Source of the DNA: Lachnospiraceae bacterium
GTDB lineage: Bacteria > Bacillota > Clostridia > Lachnospirales > Lachnospiraceae
Direction: 5' to 3'
Assembly: GCA_910576335.1 (NCBI GenBank)
Contig: CAJTIU010000021.1
Coordinates: forward strand, 1-64,000
DNA length: 64,000 nt
Shown here piece by piece: positions 48,366-56,282 of this stretch. How positions within the stretch are numbered: the first letter of the stretch is position 1; every line of letters starts with the position of its first letter. Under the pieces are notes generated by a model. That model ran no database searches. It was not told the DNA's origin and saw nothing but the letters and a program-made list of their open reading frames with translations. A program made the translations under genes and the position numbers.

Positions 48366-51305
48366 GTGAGGGTTGTGGCATCCAGGATTCAGGGGATTAC
48401 GGTGGAGATTGGCGGGGATACTACGAAGCTCTCCACGGCGCTTTCAAAGGTGAATAAGGAGATTCGGGACACGCAGGCGCAGTTGAAGGACGTGAACAAG
48501 CTGTTGAAGCTGGACCCAGGCAATGCGGAGCTGATGGCGCAGAAGCAGCGGCTTCTGGCCCAGGCTGTGGGGGAGACCAGGGAGAAGCTGGAGGCGTTGA
48601 GGCTGGCGGGGCAGCAGGCGAATGAGGCTCTGGCGAAGGGGGAGATTTCCCGGAGCCAGTATGATGCTTTGCAGAGGGAGATTGCGGAGACGGAGCAGGC
48701 CCTGTGGGACTTGGAGCGGCAGGCGGAGCAGGCTTCGGTGGCTTTGCAGAAGATTGGGGCCGCGGGGGAGAAGCTGCGGGATGTGGGTTCGGCGATTGAG
48801 GGGGCCGGGCGGAAGCTGATGCCGGTGACGGCGGCTGTGGGCGGGCTTTCCGCGGCTGCGGTGAAGGTGGCTTCTGATTTTGATTCTGCCATGAGCCAGG
48901 TGGCGGCGGTGTCCGGGGCGGCGGGGAAGGAGCTGGATGCCCTGCGGGACAAGGCCAGGGAGATGGGGAGTAAGACGAAGTTCTCCGCTTCGGAGGCGGC
49001 GGAGGCCATGAATTATATGGCTATGGCCGGGTGGAAGACCGGGGATATGCTGGAGGGGATTGAGGGAATCATGAACCTGGCGGCGGCTTCCGGGGAGGAC
49101 CTGGCGACTACTTCGGATATTGTGACGGACGCTCTGACGGCTTTGGGGCTGTCGGCGGCGGATTCGGGGCATTTTGCGGATATTTTGGCGGCGGCGAGTT
49201 CTAATGCGAATACGAATGTTGCCATGATGGGGGAGACGTTTAAGTATTGTGCGCCGGTTGCAGGGGCTTTGGGATTCACGGCAGAGGATACGGCGGAAGC
49301 CATCGGGCTGATGGCGAATGCGGGCATCAAGTCTTCCCAGGCAGGCACAGCCATGAGGACCATGCTGACCAGCCTTACCGGGGAAGTGACCTTTGTGGGG
49401 GATGCCTTTGGGGAGTTGACGGTGCAGACGGTCAATGCGGACGGGAGTATGAGAAGCCTGGGGGATATCCTGGGAGACTGCCGGGCGGCGTTTTCGCAGA
49501 TGTCGGAGGCGGAGAGGGCGGCCAATGCGGAGGCCCTGGTGGGGAAGAACGCCATGAGCGGGTTCCTGGCGGTGATGAATGCGGCTCCTGGGGATATTGA
49601 GAAGCTGAACAGTGCCATTAATAACTGTGACGGTACGGCGGAGCGGATGGCCGAGACCATGCAGGACAATCTGGCGGGGCAGCTTACGATTTTGAAGAGC
49701 CAGTTGGAGGAACTGGCGATTTCAATAGGGGAGATTCTGATGCCGTCTATCCGGCAGGTTGTCGGGTGGATTCAGGGGCTTGTGGACTGGCTGAATGGTT
49801 TGGACGAGGGGACGAAGAAGGTCATTGTGACGGTGGCTCTGGTGGCGGCGGCTCTGGGGCCGGTGCTGATTGTGGTCGGGAAAGTTGTCGGGGCTGTCGG
49901 GACGATTTTGACGGTGGTTCCGAAGGTTGCGGGGGCTGTTTCCGGGGTGATCGGGTTTGTGTCGGGGACGGTGGTTCCGGCGCTGTCGGCAGTGGTGGCG
50001 GCTATCGGGTGGGTTCCCATTGCTATTGCTGCGGTGATCGGGGCTGTGGTGCTGCTTTATAATAAGTGTGAGTGGTTCCGGGATGCGGTGGATGCGGTCT
50101 GGGCGCAGGTGAGGGACTTTTTTGTTTCTGCCTGGGAGGTTATCTGTTCGTTTTTTACGGAGACTATACCGGCGGCCTGGGAGGCGCTGGTTTCGTTTTT
50201 TGAGGGGATTCCGGCCTGGTGGTCGGGGCTTTGGCAGTCGGTGGGGGATTTCTTCGGGAGTGTCTGGACGGGCATGATGGAGAATCCGGTGCTGGCCGGG
50301 ATTGTGGATATGATCCGCTCTTTGTGGGAGAATCTTTCTGTTACGTTGCAGGGGATCTGGTCTGGGATTCAGGCTGCGGCTTCGGGGGCCTGGGAGTTGA
50401 TTAAGAATGTGGTGCTGGGGCCGGTCCTGCTGCTGATTGACTTGGTGACGGGGAATTTTACGAAGCTGAAAGAGGATGCGCTGCATATCTGGACGAATAT
50501 CCAGCAGGCGGCTTCTGCTATCTGGACGGGGATTGGGCAGATGGTTGGTTCTGCGGTGCAGGGGCTGGTGAACCATGTGTCTATTCTGCTGTCGGGGCTT
50601 CGGGATTTTATGGGGAATTTGTGGTCTGTGGTGTCTTCGGCGGCGGTTGTTGCCTGGAACGGGTTGAAAAATCTGGTGGTTTCCGTGGCGGGGAATTTGA
50701 GGCAGTCGGCGGTGGAGGCTTTCCGGGGGATGGTGTCGGGGATTGGTTCGGCGCTGGCTTCTCTGGGGAGTGTGGTGCAGAATGGGTTCCAGTCGGCCAT
50801 TGGGTTTATTACGTCTTTGCCGGGGCGGGCTTTGCAGTGGGGGATGGATTTTATCAACGGGATTGCGGAGGGTATCCGCAGTGCCATAGGGAATGTGGTG
50901 AGCGCGGTGTCTGACGTGGCGGATAAGATACGTTCTTTCCTGCATTTTTCTGTGCCGGACGAGGGGCCTTTGACGGATTATGAGAGCTGGATGCCGGATT
51001 TTATGGGCGGTCTGGCGAGAGGGATTGAGAGGAGCCGGGGGCTGGTGCGGAAAGCCGTGGAGGGTGTGGCCGGGGATATGGTGGTGAGCCCGAAGCTGGC
51101 GGATATGCAGGCGGTCCAGGCGCAGGGGGCTTCTCTGGAGGCTGTGCGGCAGATGGTTTCGGGGCTGCGGGAGATGTTTGCGGGGATGCAGAGCGGGGAG
51201 AATTTTGGGACGATCTGTATTCCAGTGTATGTGGGCGGCACGCTGCTGGATGAGGTGGTAGTGGACGCGCAGGCGAGGCAGAATCTTAGGTCGGGAGGGA
51301 GATAG
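48366..51305 (+). CDS. Tail tape measure protein, TP901 type
   Basis: A protein of about 979 residues. The start is uncertain (GTG at 48366 or 48375, longer ATG at 48324). The first 150 residues are coiled coil (KLSTALSKVNKEIRDTQAQLKDVNKLLKLDPGN). Then the TP901 core: ASDFDSAMSQVAAVSGAAGKELDALRDKAREMGSKTKFSASEAAEAMNYMAMAGWKTGDML. Hydrophobic helices in the middle and tryptophan-rich repeats (FFEGIPAWWSGLWQSVGDFF, WENLSVTLQGIWSGIQ) follow. Its length sets the tail length, roughly 140-150 nm at 0.15 nm per residue. It escorts DNA into the cell. Confidence 0.94.
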   Translation: MRVVASRIQGITVEIGGDTTKLSTALSKVNKEIRDTQAQLKDVNKLLKLDPGNAELMAQKQRLLAQAVGETREKLEALRLAGQQANEALAKGEISRSQYDALQREIAETEQALWDLERQAEQASVALQKIGAAGEKLRDVGSAIEGAGRKLMPVTAAVGGLSAAAVKVASDFDSAMSQVAAVSGAAGKELDALRDKAREMGSKTKFSASEAAEAMNYMAMAGWKTGDMLEGIEGIMNLAAASGEDLATTSDIVTDALTALGLSAADSGHFADILAAASSNANTNVAMMGETFKYCAPVAGALGFTAEDTAEAIGLMANAGIKSSQAGTAMRTMLTSLTGEVTFVGDAFGELTVQTVNADGSMRSLGDILGDCRAAFSQMSEAERAANAEALVGKNAMSGFLAVMNAAPGDIEKLNSAINNCDGTAERMAETMQDNLAGQLTILKSQLEELAISIGEILMPSIRQVVGWIQGLVDWLNGLDEGTKKVIVTVALVAAALGPVLIVVGKVVGAVGTILTVVPKVAGAVSGVIGFVSGTVVPALSAVVAAIGWVPIAIAAVIGAVVLLYNKCEWFRDAVDAVWAQVRDFFVSAWEVICSFFTETIPAAWEALVSFFEGIPAWWSGLWQSVGDFFGSVWTGMMENPVLAGIVDMIRSLWENLSVTLQGIWSGIQAAASGAWELIKNVVLGPVLLLIDLVTGNFTKLKEDALHIWTNIQQAASAIWTGIGQMVGSAVQGLVNHVSILLSGLRDFMGNLWSVVSSAAVVAWNGLKNLVVSVAGNLRQSAVEAFRGMVSGIGSALASLGSVVQNGFQSAIGFITSLPGRALQWGMDFINGIAEGIRSAIGNVVSAVSDVADKIRSFLHFSVPDEGPLTDYESWMPDFMGGLARGIERSRGLVRKAVEGVAGDMVVSPKLADMQAVQAQGASLEAVRQMVSGLREMFAGMQSGENFGTICIPVYVGGTLLDEVVVDAQARQNLRSGGR

Positions 51306-51307
51306 GG

Positions 51308-51670
51308 ATGGCGTTTGTACAGTATCTGGTGTTTGACGGTGTTCCGCTCCCTCTGCCGGATTCTTATGAGGTGCAGATGGTTGACGTGGAGGCAGATTCC
51401 GGCGGGGAGACGGAGGCGGGGACTACCCAGAGGGATGTGGTTAGGCTGGGGGTGGTGTCTATTGCGGTGAGTTTTTCGGTTTCCCCGAGGTGGCTGAAAG
51501 TGCTGACGGGGTTTAAGCAGAGGGAGAAGATTTCTGTGGGGTATTTTAATACGGAGACTTTGGAGATGAAGGAGGCGGAGATGTTTGTTGAGGGGTATAA
51601 GGCGGTGCTGGTGAAGGATACTTCTTTTAAGGGGCTTTGGAAGGTGAGTTTTACGTTGAGGGAATTTTAA
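51308..51670 (+). CDS. Tail protein, probable distal tail-associated
   Basis: A protein of 120 residues, 2 bases after the tape measure. VQYLVFDGVPLPLPDSYEVQMVDVEADSGGETEAGTTQRDVVRLGVVSIAVSFSVSPRWLKVLTGFKQ is seen in clostridial siphophages as a small beta-rich protein between tape measure and tail-tip proteins. It may join tail tube and baseplate. The next tail gene (54434) is separated from it by a 2.7-kb run of cargo cassettes. Confidence 0.7.
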   Translation: MAFVQYLVFDGVPLPLPDSYEVQMVDVEADSGGETEAGTTQRDVVRLGVVSIAVSFSVSPRWLKVLTGFKQREKISVGYFNTETLEMKEAEMFVEGYKAVLVKDTSFKGLWKVSFTLREF

Positions 51671-51686
51671 GAAAATAGAGAGTGAT

Positions 51687-51713
51687 TTTTAGCGGGATAT
51701 CCTGTATAATGGG
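51687..51713 (+). promoter_or_regulatory. Cassette promoter 1 (shared motif)
   Basis: TTTTAGCGGGAT followed by ATCC and TGTATAATGG; -10 TATAAT is at 51705-51710. Nearly the same 27 bases stand before the small gene at 53470 (53403-53429; 24 of 27 identical). The -35 is poor. Confidence 0.65.
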
Positions 51714-51746
51714 AAGCATGGATCAGAATTTGGTGAGGAAAAATGT

Positions 51747-52229
51747 ATGATTAGAATAAGACCATATAAAGCTTCGGATGCAGATACGATATTATCGTGG
51801 TGCCAGGATGAAAAAGCATTTTATCAATGGACAGCAGGTATACTTGGTAATTATCCTATAACACAAAATGAATTTTGTTTTGTTGAATCTCTAATGCCGT
51901 TTACTGCATTTGATGAAACGGGAATTATTGGCTTTTTTACACTAAGGAATCCTGATGGATCACTGGATGAATTGCGCTTTGGCTTTGTTATCGTTAATCC
52001 TCAAAAGAGAGGAAAAGGCTATGGAAAAGCTATGCTCCGGTTAGGTCTGAAATTTGTATTTGAAATATATGGGGCAAAAAAAGTATCATTGGGCGTTTTT
52101 GAGAATAATCTTCCGGCTTATTATTGTTATAAAGCAGTCGGTTTTAGCGATGTAGTTCTTGATACAACAGAAAAATATTGTATTCTGGGTGAAGAATGGA
52201 AGTGCAAAGAATTGATTATGGAAAAATAG
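51747..52229 (+). CDS. GNAT-family N-acetyltransferase (cargo)
   Basis: A protein of 160 residues. Its acetyl-CoA motif A is FGFVIVNPQKRGKGYGKAMLRLGLKFVFE (Q/R-x-x-G-x-G/A core at RGKGYG), followed by KVSLGVFENNLPAYYCYKAVGFS (motif B). It has the MIRIRPYKASDADTILSWC start of stand-alone GNATs. It is more AT-rich than the tail genes around it. It probably acetylates a small molecule or a peptide; the target cannot be told. It is the first cassette of the run interrupting the tail genes. Confidence 0.88.
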   Translation: MIRIRPYKASDADTILSWCQDEKAFYQWTAGILGNYPITQNEFCFVESLMPFTAFDETGIIGFFTLRNPDGSLDELRFGFVIVNPQKRGKGYGKAMLRLGLKFVFEIYGAKKVSLGVFENNLPAYYCYKAVGFSDVVLDTTEKYCILGEEWKCKELIMEK

Positions 52230-52289
52230 ATAAATGTCCGTTTGGCTTTGAATAGACCAAACGCGGCAGTGAAAGGCAAGGGTGTTATT

Positions 52290-52739
52290 ATGTCGATGGA
52301 TACAGCAGAAGCATTTGAATTGCTGTTTGATAAAAATAATAAGACGGCATACAGGGCATTACAGGAATTGCAGAAAGAAAGCGTGGAAACGGACAAGGTC
52401 TATCCTTATATGGACAGGCTGGGTGATATGCTTGACAGTGACAATTCCTATATCCGTACCAGGGGGCTTACGCTGATTGCCTATAATGCGAGATGGGATA
52501 AGGATAATAAGATTGATGAGATTATTGACGGATATTTGAAGCATATAACAGACGTGAAGCCGATCACGGCAAGACAGTGTATAAAGCTGCTGCCCATGAT
52601 CGCGAAGGATAAGCCGGAGTTGAGAAATGATATTTGTTCGGCGCTGGAGAGGGCGGATATATCTTTTTATGATGACAGTATGCAGCCGCTTGTTTATAAG
52701 GATATTCAAAAGGCGTTGAAGGAGATACAGAAGTTATAG
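52290..52739 (+). CDS. SufBD-like HEAT-repeat protein (cargo)
   Basis: A protein of 149 residues from MSMDTAEAFELLF. It resembles small clostridial proteins often labelled SufBD, a label based on weak similarity, but reads as helical repeats: AYRALQELQKES, YPYMDRLGDMLDSDNSYIRTRGLTLIAYNARW, KIDEIIDGYLKHITDVKPITARQCIKLLPMIAK, KPELRNDICSALERAD. Repeats of about 35-40 residues suggest a HEAT-like protein-binding fold. No catalytic residues stand out. It follows the GNAT gene by 60 bases and probably shares its promoter. Confidence 0.6.
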   Translation: MSMDTAEAFELLFDKNNKTAYRALQELQKESVETDKVYPYMDRLGDMLDSDNSYIRTRGLTLIAYNARWDKDNKIDEIIDGYLKHITDVKPITARQCIKLLPMIAKDKPELRNDICSALERADISFYDDSMQPLVYKDIQKALKEIQKL

Positions 52740-52784
52740 GAAGGGATAGATTTTGGTTTTTAGCGGGAGTTTATCCTGCTGGAA

Positions 52785-52915
52785 ATATAAACAGCAAAGA
52801 TAAAAACGCAACGTGCATCTTTTGGATGTGCCAGAGCCGGTAGGTAGCCCGGCCGTCCTGATGGTATCAGGGTAAGTAACCTGCCCTCCTGGGTTGTCCG
52901 TTCTTTGTTCATAAC
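52785..52915 (+). promoter_or_regulatory. yjdF-motif riboswitch (azaaromatic-binding class)
   Basis: Four helices stand before the yjdF gene: GTGCATC/GATGTGC (52813-52831), GCCGG/CCGGC (52836-52853, loop TAGGTAGC), CCTGAT/ATCAGG (52857-52871) and AACC/GGTT near 52878-52895. The order and the GGTAGGTAGCCCGGC segment fit the yjdF RNA motif, a known riboswitch class found upstream of yjdF genes that binds azaaromatic compounds. Its place directly before YjdF supports the call. It probably controls translation or attenuation of that gene. Confidence 0.8.
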
Positions 52916-52937
52916 ACATTTTAAGGAGGGATTCGTT

Positions 52938-53354
52938 ATGGACAGAGGAAAGGCAGGCTTGACGGTATTTTTTGAGGGGCCGTTCTGGGTTGGCGTGTTT
53001 GAGCGTGTCGAGGATGGGAAACTTTCGGTATGCCGGGTGGTTTTTGGGAGTGAACCCAGGGACTATGAGGTGTGGGAGTTTATCCTTAAAAATTATTATG
53101 GCTTGAAGTTTAGTCCGGCTGCCCCGGTGGCTGTGAGGGACGGAAAGGTGAACCCGAAGCGGAGGCAGAGGGAGGCCGGGAGGCAGACCATGCAGGCGGG
53201 GATAGGTACGAAGTCCCAGCAGGCGCTGCAGTTGCAGAGGGAAGAGAGGAAGACGGAGCGCAGGCAGGCCGGCAGGGAGCAGAAGGAGGCCGAGAAGCAG
53301 CGGATGTTTGAGCTGAAACAGCAGAAGCGGAAGGAGAAGCACAGGGGCAGGTAG
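52938..53354 (+). CDS. yjdF: YjdF family protein
   Basis: A protein of 138 residues from MDRGKAGLTVFFEGPFWVGVFE, behind TTAAGGAGGG. The domain (1-75) is the YjdF pattern: LTVFFEGPFWVGVFERVEDGKLSVCRVVFGSEPRDYEVWEFILKNYYGLKFS. A long basic helix follows (RREAGRQ...QREERKTERRQAGREQKEAEKQRMFELKQQKRKEKHRGR). Function is not known, but the family is controlled by riboswitches for azaaromatic toxins and may help to remove them. The gene sits in the tail-gene cargo run. Confidence 0.85.
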   Translation: MDRGKAGLTVFFEGPFWVGVFERVEDGKLSVCRVVFGSEPRDYEVWEFILKNYYGLKFSPAAPVAVRDGKVNPKRRQREAGRQTMQAGIGTKSQQALQLQREERKTERRQAGREQKEAEKQRMFELKQQKRKEKHRGR

Positions 53355-53402
53355 GCTTTTGTGTTTCGGGTATGGTTGTATCAATGGGTATCAGTCGGGA
53401 GC

Positions 53403-53429
53403 TTTTGGCGGGATGTCTTGTATAATGGT
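53403..53429 (+). promoter_or_regulatory. Cassette promoter 2 (shared motif)
   Basis: TTTTGGCGGGAT, GTCT, then TGTATAATGG, with -10 TATAAT at 53421-53426. It matches 51687-51713 in 24 of 27 positions. It stands about 40 bases before the small gene at 53470. Confidence 0.65.
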
Positions 53430-53469
53430 GGCAAGGAGCCGAAAACTTTTATTATGAAAGGAGCACATT

Positions 53470-53667
53470 ATGGAAGAATTAAAATCTATTATGGAGAAGT
53501 TTGCTGCATCGGGGTGGGATTTGATATCTGTTCCGGCACAGCAATGGTTAGACGGGAAGTTTGACAGGGAAGCATTCATATCAGCGGTTAAGCAGGCGGA
53601 TAGGGAATGCGGGAGCTGCGGCTGTGAGATGGACCCGCTTTATAAAAGGGCTCTGGAATTGATCTAA
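53470..53667 (+). CDS. Small protein of unknown function (cargo)
   Basis: A protein of 65 residues with GAAAGGAG upstream. MEELKSIMEKFAASGWDLISVPAQQWLDGKFDREAFISAVKQADRECGSCGCEMDPLYKRALELI begins with a helix, has a W-L-D-G-K-F-D-R-E centre and ends with CGSCGCE, a cysteine triplet that could bind a metal. Small proteins of this kind occur in clostridial genomes without known role. It has its own promoter (53403) and precedes the YdeI-like gene. Confidence 0.6.
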   Translation: MEELKSIMEKFAASGWDLISVPAQQWLDGKFDREAFISAVKQADRECGSCGCEMDPLYKRALELI

Positions 53668-53741
53668 AGGTATTTTCAATTCATTTTTGTGGAGATAGCG
53701 GGCCTTTGGCGGATGAGACATGGGAAAGGGGGTGGCGCGTA

Positions 53742-54305
53742 ATGAGCGATCTAATGGAATTTGGGAGCAGAGATGAGTTTAGAAAATGGCTCTGTGATAA
53801 CTGCCTTTCAAGTGCCGGTATTTGGGTTTTGTTTGGCAAGGCTGGCGGACCGAAAACAATAAAGGCGGGAGAAGCGCTGGAAGAAGCGCTCTGCTTTGGA
53901 TGGATTGACGGCCAGATGGAAAAGATTGACGAGAAAACTTATAAAAAGTATTTTTCGGTGCGCAGGGAGAATAGCAAGTGGTCGGACAAAAATAAGGAAT
54001 TAGCCAAAAGGCTTGAAGAGCAGGGGCGTATGACTGATCATGGCAGAAAGAAAATAGAGGATGCCAAAAAGAACGGCCAATGGGATGCGGTAAATCCGCT
54101 GGCGGTTATTACGGAAGAGCAGATTGCGCGGCTTTCTGCGATATTGGAAAGCTATGAGCCAGCTTACACAAATTTTCAGGCGATGTCTTTATCTGTGAAG
54201 AAGACTTATACACGGGCGTTTCTTGACGCAAAGACGGATGCCGGACGGGAAAAGCGGATTGCGTGGATGGTGGATAGACTTAATAAAAATCTAAAACCTA
54301 TGTAG
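53742..54305 (+). CDS. YdeI/OmpD-associated family protein (cargo)
   Basis: A protein of 187 residues from the ATG behind GAAAGGGGG. EFGSRDEFRKWLCDNCLSSAGIWVLFGKAGGPKTIKAGEALEEALCFGWIDGQMEKIDEKTYKKYFSVRRENSKWSDKNK matches the YdeI/OmpD-associated family (EALCFGWIDG and F-x-x-R-x-x-x-S-x-W-S motifs). Function is not known in bacteria; some members are linked to peptide resistance or stress. It is the last cassette before the tail genes resume and is closed by a terminator at 54384. Confidence 0.82.
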   Translation: MSDLMEFGSRDEFRKWLCDNCLSSAGIWVLFGKAGGPKTIKAGEALEEALCFGWIDGQMEKIDEKTYKKYFSVRRENSKWSDKNKELAKRLEEQGRMTDHGRKKIEDAKKNGQWDAVNPLAVITEEQIARLSAILESYEPAYTNFQAMSLSVKKTYTRAFLDAKTDAGREKRIAWMVDRLNKNLKPM

Positions 54306-54383
54306 TCGGTACATGTGCTTATTGATAGAATGTGTTTTGAAAGATTCTTATTTTTTAAGGAGATTATGATTGTTTTTAGGGAA

Positions 54384-54413
54384 GGCATCAGTCTGAAAGG
54401 GCTGGTGCTTTTT
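54384..54413 (+). terminator. Terminator after YdeI-like gene
   Basis: GCATCAG (54385-54391) pairs with CTGGTGC (54402-54408), with a G-U pair, followed by TTTTT. The loop and flanks closely resemble the terminator at 58279. Confidence 0.7.
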
Positions 54414-54433
54414 GCGTGGAAGGGGGTGTTTTC

Positions 54434-56266
54434 ATGTATCCGGTGAGCGAGGCGTTCCTGCGGGCGGTGCAGGAGAATACCCGGAGGTATTATTGGACGG
54501 GGCGGATCACTACGAAGGGCGGGGCGGTGTATCCGTTCGGGTATGAGGATATTGTGAAGGGGAGCGGGTATATTTCGGCTCAGTGCTGCGGGAGTGCGGA
54601 GATTGAGCTGGGGACGGTGTATGCGGCGGAGATGGGTGTTACGCTGTTTTCCCAGGTGGACCGATATGTGCTGGATGGGGCGAAGGTGGAGCTTTTCTAT
54701 CATCTGCGGGTGGAGGGCGGTGGGTTTGAGGAAGTGCCGATGGGGATTTTTGAGGTGAGCGAGGCGAACCGGACGGCACACTGCCTGGAACTGAAAGCCT
54801 ATGATTATATGCTACGGTTTGAGAAGAGTTTTAACGGGTTTGAGTCTGTGGGGAATGCCTGGGCTTTTCTGGAGTTGTGTTGTAAGGCCTGCGGTGTGGA
54901 GATGCAGAACACGAGAGCGGAGATTGAGGGTATGCCCAATGGGAGGGAGCTGCTTTCGGTCTACCCGGAGAATGATATTGGGACGTACCGGGACGTGCTG
55001 TTTTTTGTGGGGCAGGTGCTGGGCGGGTTTTTCTGTATCAACCGGCGGGGGAGGCTGGAGCTTCGGAAGTATGGGGCGGAGCCGGTGCTGGAGGTGCAGG
55101 GGAGGCATCGGTTTTCCAGCAGTTTTTCTGATTTTATTACCAGGTATACGGCGGTGAGTTCTACGAACCTGCGGACGCAGACGGCGGAGTATTATGGGCT
55201 GGAGGTGGACGACGGGCTGACCATGAATCTGGGGGTGAACCCGCTTCTGCAGTTTGGGTTGGAGGAGACCAGGAGGCAGTTGTGCGGGAATATACTGGCT
55301 GACCTGGCGGCGGTGAATTATGTGCCTTTTGACTCCAGTACCATAGGGAATCCGGCTTTGGACTTGGGGGATGTGCTGACGTTTACGGGCGGGCAGGCGG
55401 ACGAGGAGCAGATGACCTGTATCACGTCTTTCCATTGCAGGATTGGCGGGAGGCAGAGCCTGAAATGTGTGGGGAAGAATCCCAGGCTGGCGCAGGCGAA
55501 GTCTAAGAATGACAAGAATATTTCCGGGCTTTTGAACCAGATTGAGGCCGGGAAGGTGGGGATTCATACGTTTACCAATGTTTCTGCTTATGTGGTGGCG
55601 GAGGACAGGGTGCGGGTGATCAGTATTGAGTTTGCGGCGAAGGAAGAGACCCATGTGCAGTTTTTTGGGCAGGCAGTTGTGGACGTGAGGGCGGCGCAGG
55701 TGGAGCGGAGGGCTTGTGCGTCCGGGAGTATCGTGGTTCCGATTCCGGCGGGGACTGGCGGAGGAACGGATGGCGGAACCGGGGGAAGTACGGAGGATGT
55801 CACGGTGGAGGTGGAGCTTCCGGTCATTTGGACGGAGGACGGGAAGGCGGTTGTTTTTGTTACTTATGAGTTGAATGATTCGGAGATTCTGGTCCACCGG
55901 CCGGTGGAGACCTGGGGGAGCGGGAGGCATATTCTGTCTTTGTATTATCCGATTGATGGTCTTGTGCCGAACATTACCAATACGTTCAATGTGTATCTGC
56001 GGATGGAGGGCGGCACGGGGGAGATTGAGACGGGCAGGTGTATTGCTTCTATTAGCGGGCAGGGCATGGCTGCGGCTGCTGCCTGGGGCGGTACGGTTAC
56101 GGTGGAGGAATCTGTGGGGCGGTTTGCTTTGGGCGGCGGCCTGGGGATGAAGGTGTTTGCCGGGGATATGGGGATTGAGACTATGGAGCTGGTGCAGAAG
56201 AGTTATGGTGATAGTATTGGGAAGGCGCTGATTGGGGCGTTTGGAAGACCTTTTGAGATTGGTTAG
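54434..56266 (+). CDS. Tail-tip / baseplate protein
   Basis: A protein of 610 residues from MYPVSEAFLRAVQENTRRYYWTG. The first 380 residues are like phage tail-tip proteins that attach to the distal tail: GRITTKGGAVYPFGYEDIVKGSGYIS, PMGIFEVSEANRTAHCLELKAYDYMLRFEKSF and a later TNLRTQTAEYYGLEVDDGLTMNLGVNP. A Gly-Thr linker (GTGGGTDGGTGGSTED) separates a beta-rich C-terminal part (from about 460), likely a receptor or carrier domain. In siphophages this gene follows the tape measure; here cargo genes lie between. Confidence 0.8.
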   Translation: MYPVSEAFLRAVQENTRRYYWTGRITTKGGAVYPFGYEDIVKGSGYISAQCCGSAEIELGTVYAAEMGVTLFSQVDRYVLDGAKVELFYHLRVEGGGFEEVPMGIFEVSEANRTAHCLELKAYDYMLRFEKSFNGFESVGNAWAFLELCCKACGVEMQNTRAEIEGMPNGRELLSVYPENDIGTYRDVLFFVGQVLGGFFCINRRGRLELRKYGAEPVLEVQGRHRFSSSFSDFITRYTAVSSTNLRTQTAEYYGLEVDDGLTMNLGVNPLLQFGLEETRRQLCGNILADLAAVNYVPFDSSTIGNPALDLGDVLTFTGGQADEEQMTCITSFHCRIGGRQSLKCVGKNPRLAQAKSKNDKNISGLLNQIEAGKVGIHTFTNVSAYVVAEDRVRVISIEFAAKEETHVQFFGQAVVDVRAAQVERRACASGSIVVPIPAGTGGGTDGGTGGSTEDVTVEVELPVIWTEDGKAVVFVTYELNDSEILVHRPVETWGSGRHILSLYYPIDGLVPNITNTFNVYLRMEGGTGEIETGRCIASISGQGMAAAAAWGGTVTVEESVGRFALGGGLGMKVFAGDMGIETMELVQKSYGDSIGKALIGAFGRPFEIG

Positions 56267-56282
56267 GAAGGAGTGGGCGTGT

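Noticed and set aside
52800-52900. Cyclic-di-GMP-I riboswitch because of GGTAGGTAGC
   Set aside because: The order of helices and the following bases do not fit the GEMM consensus, whereas the downstream gene and the helices fit the yjdF motif.
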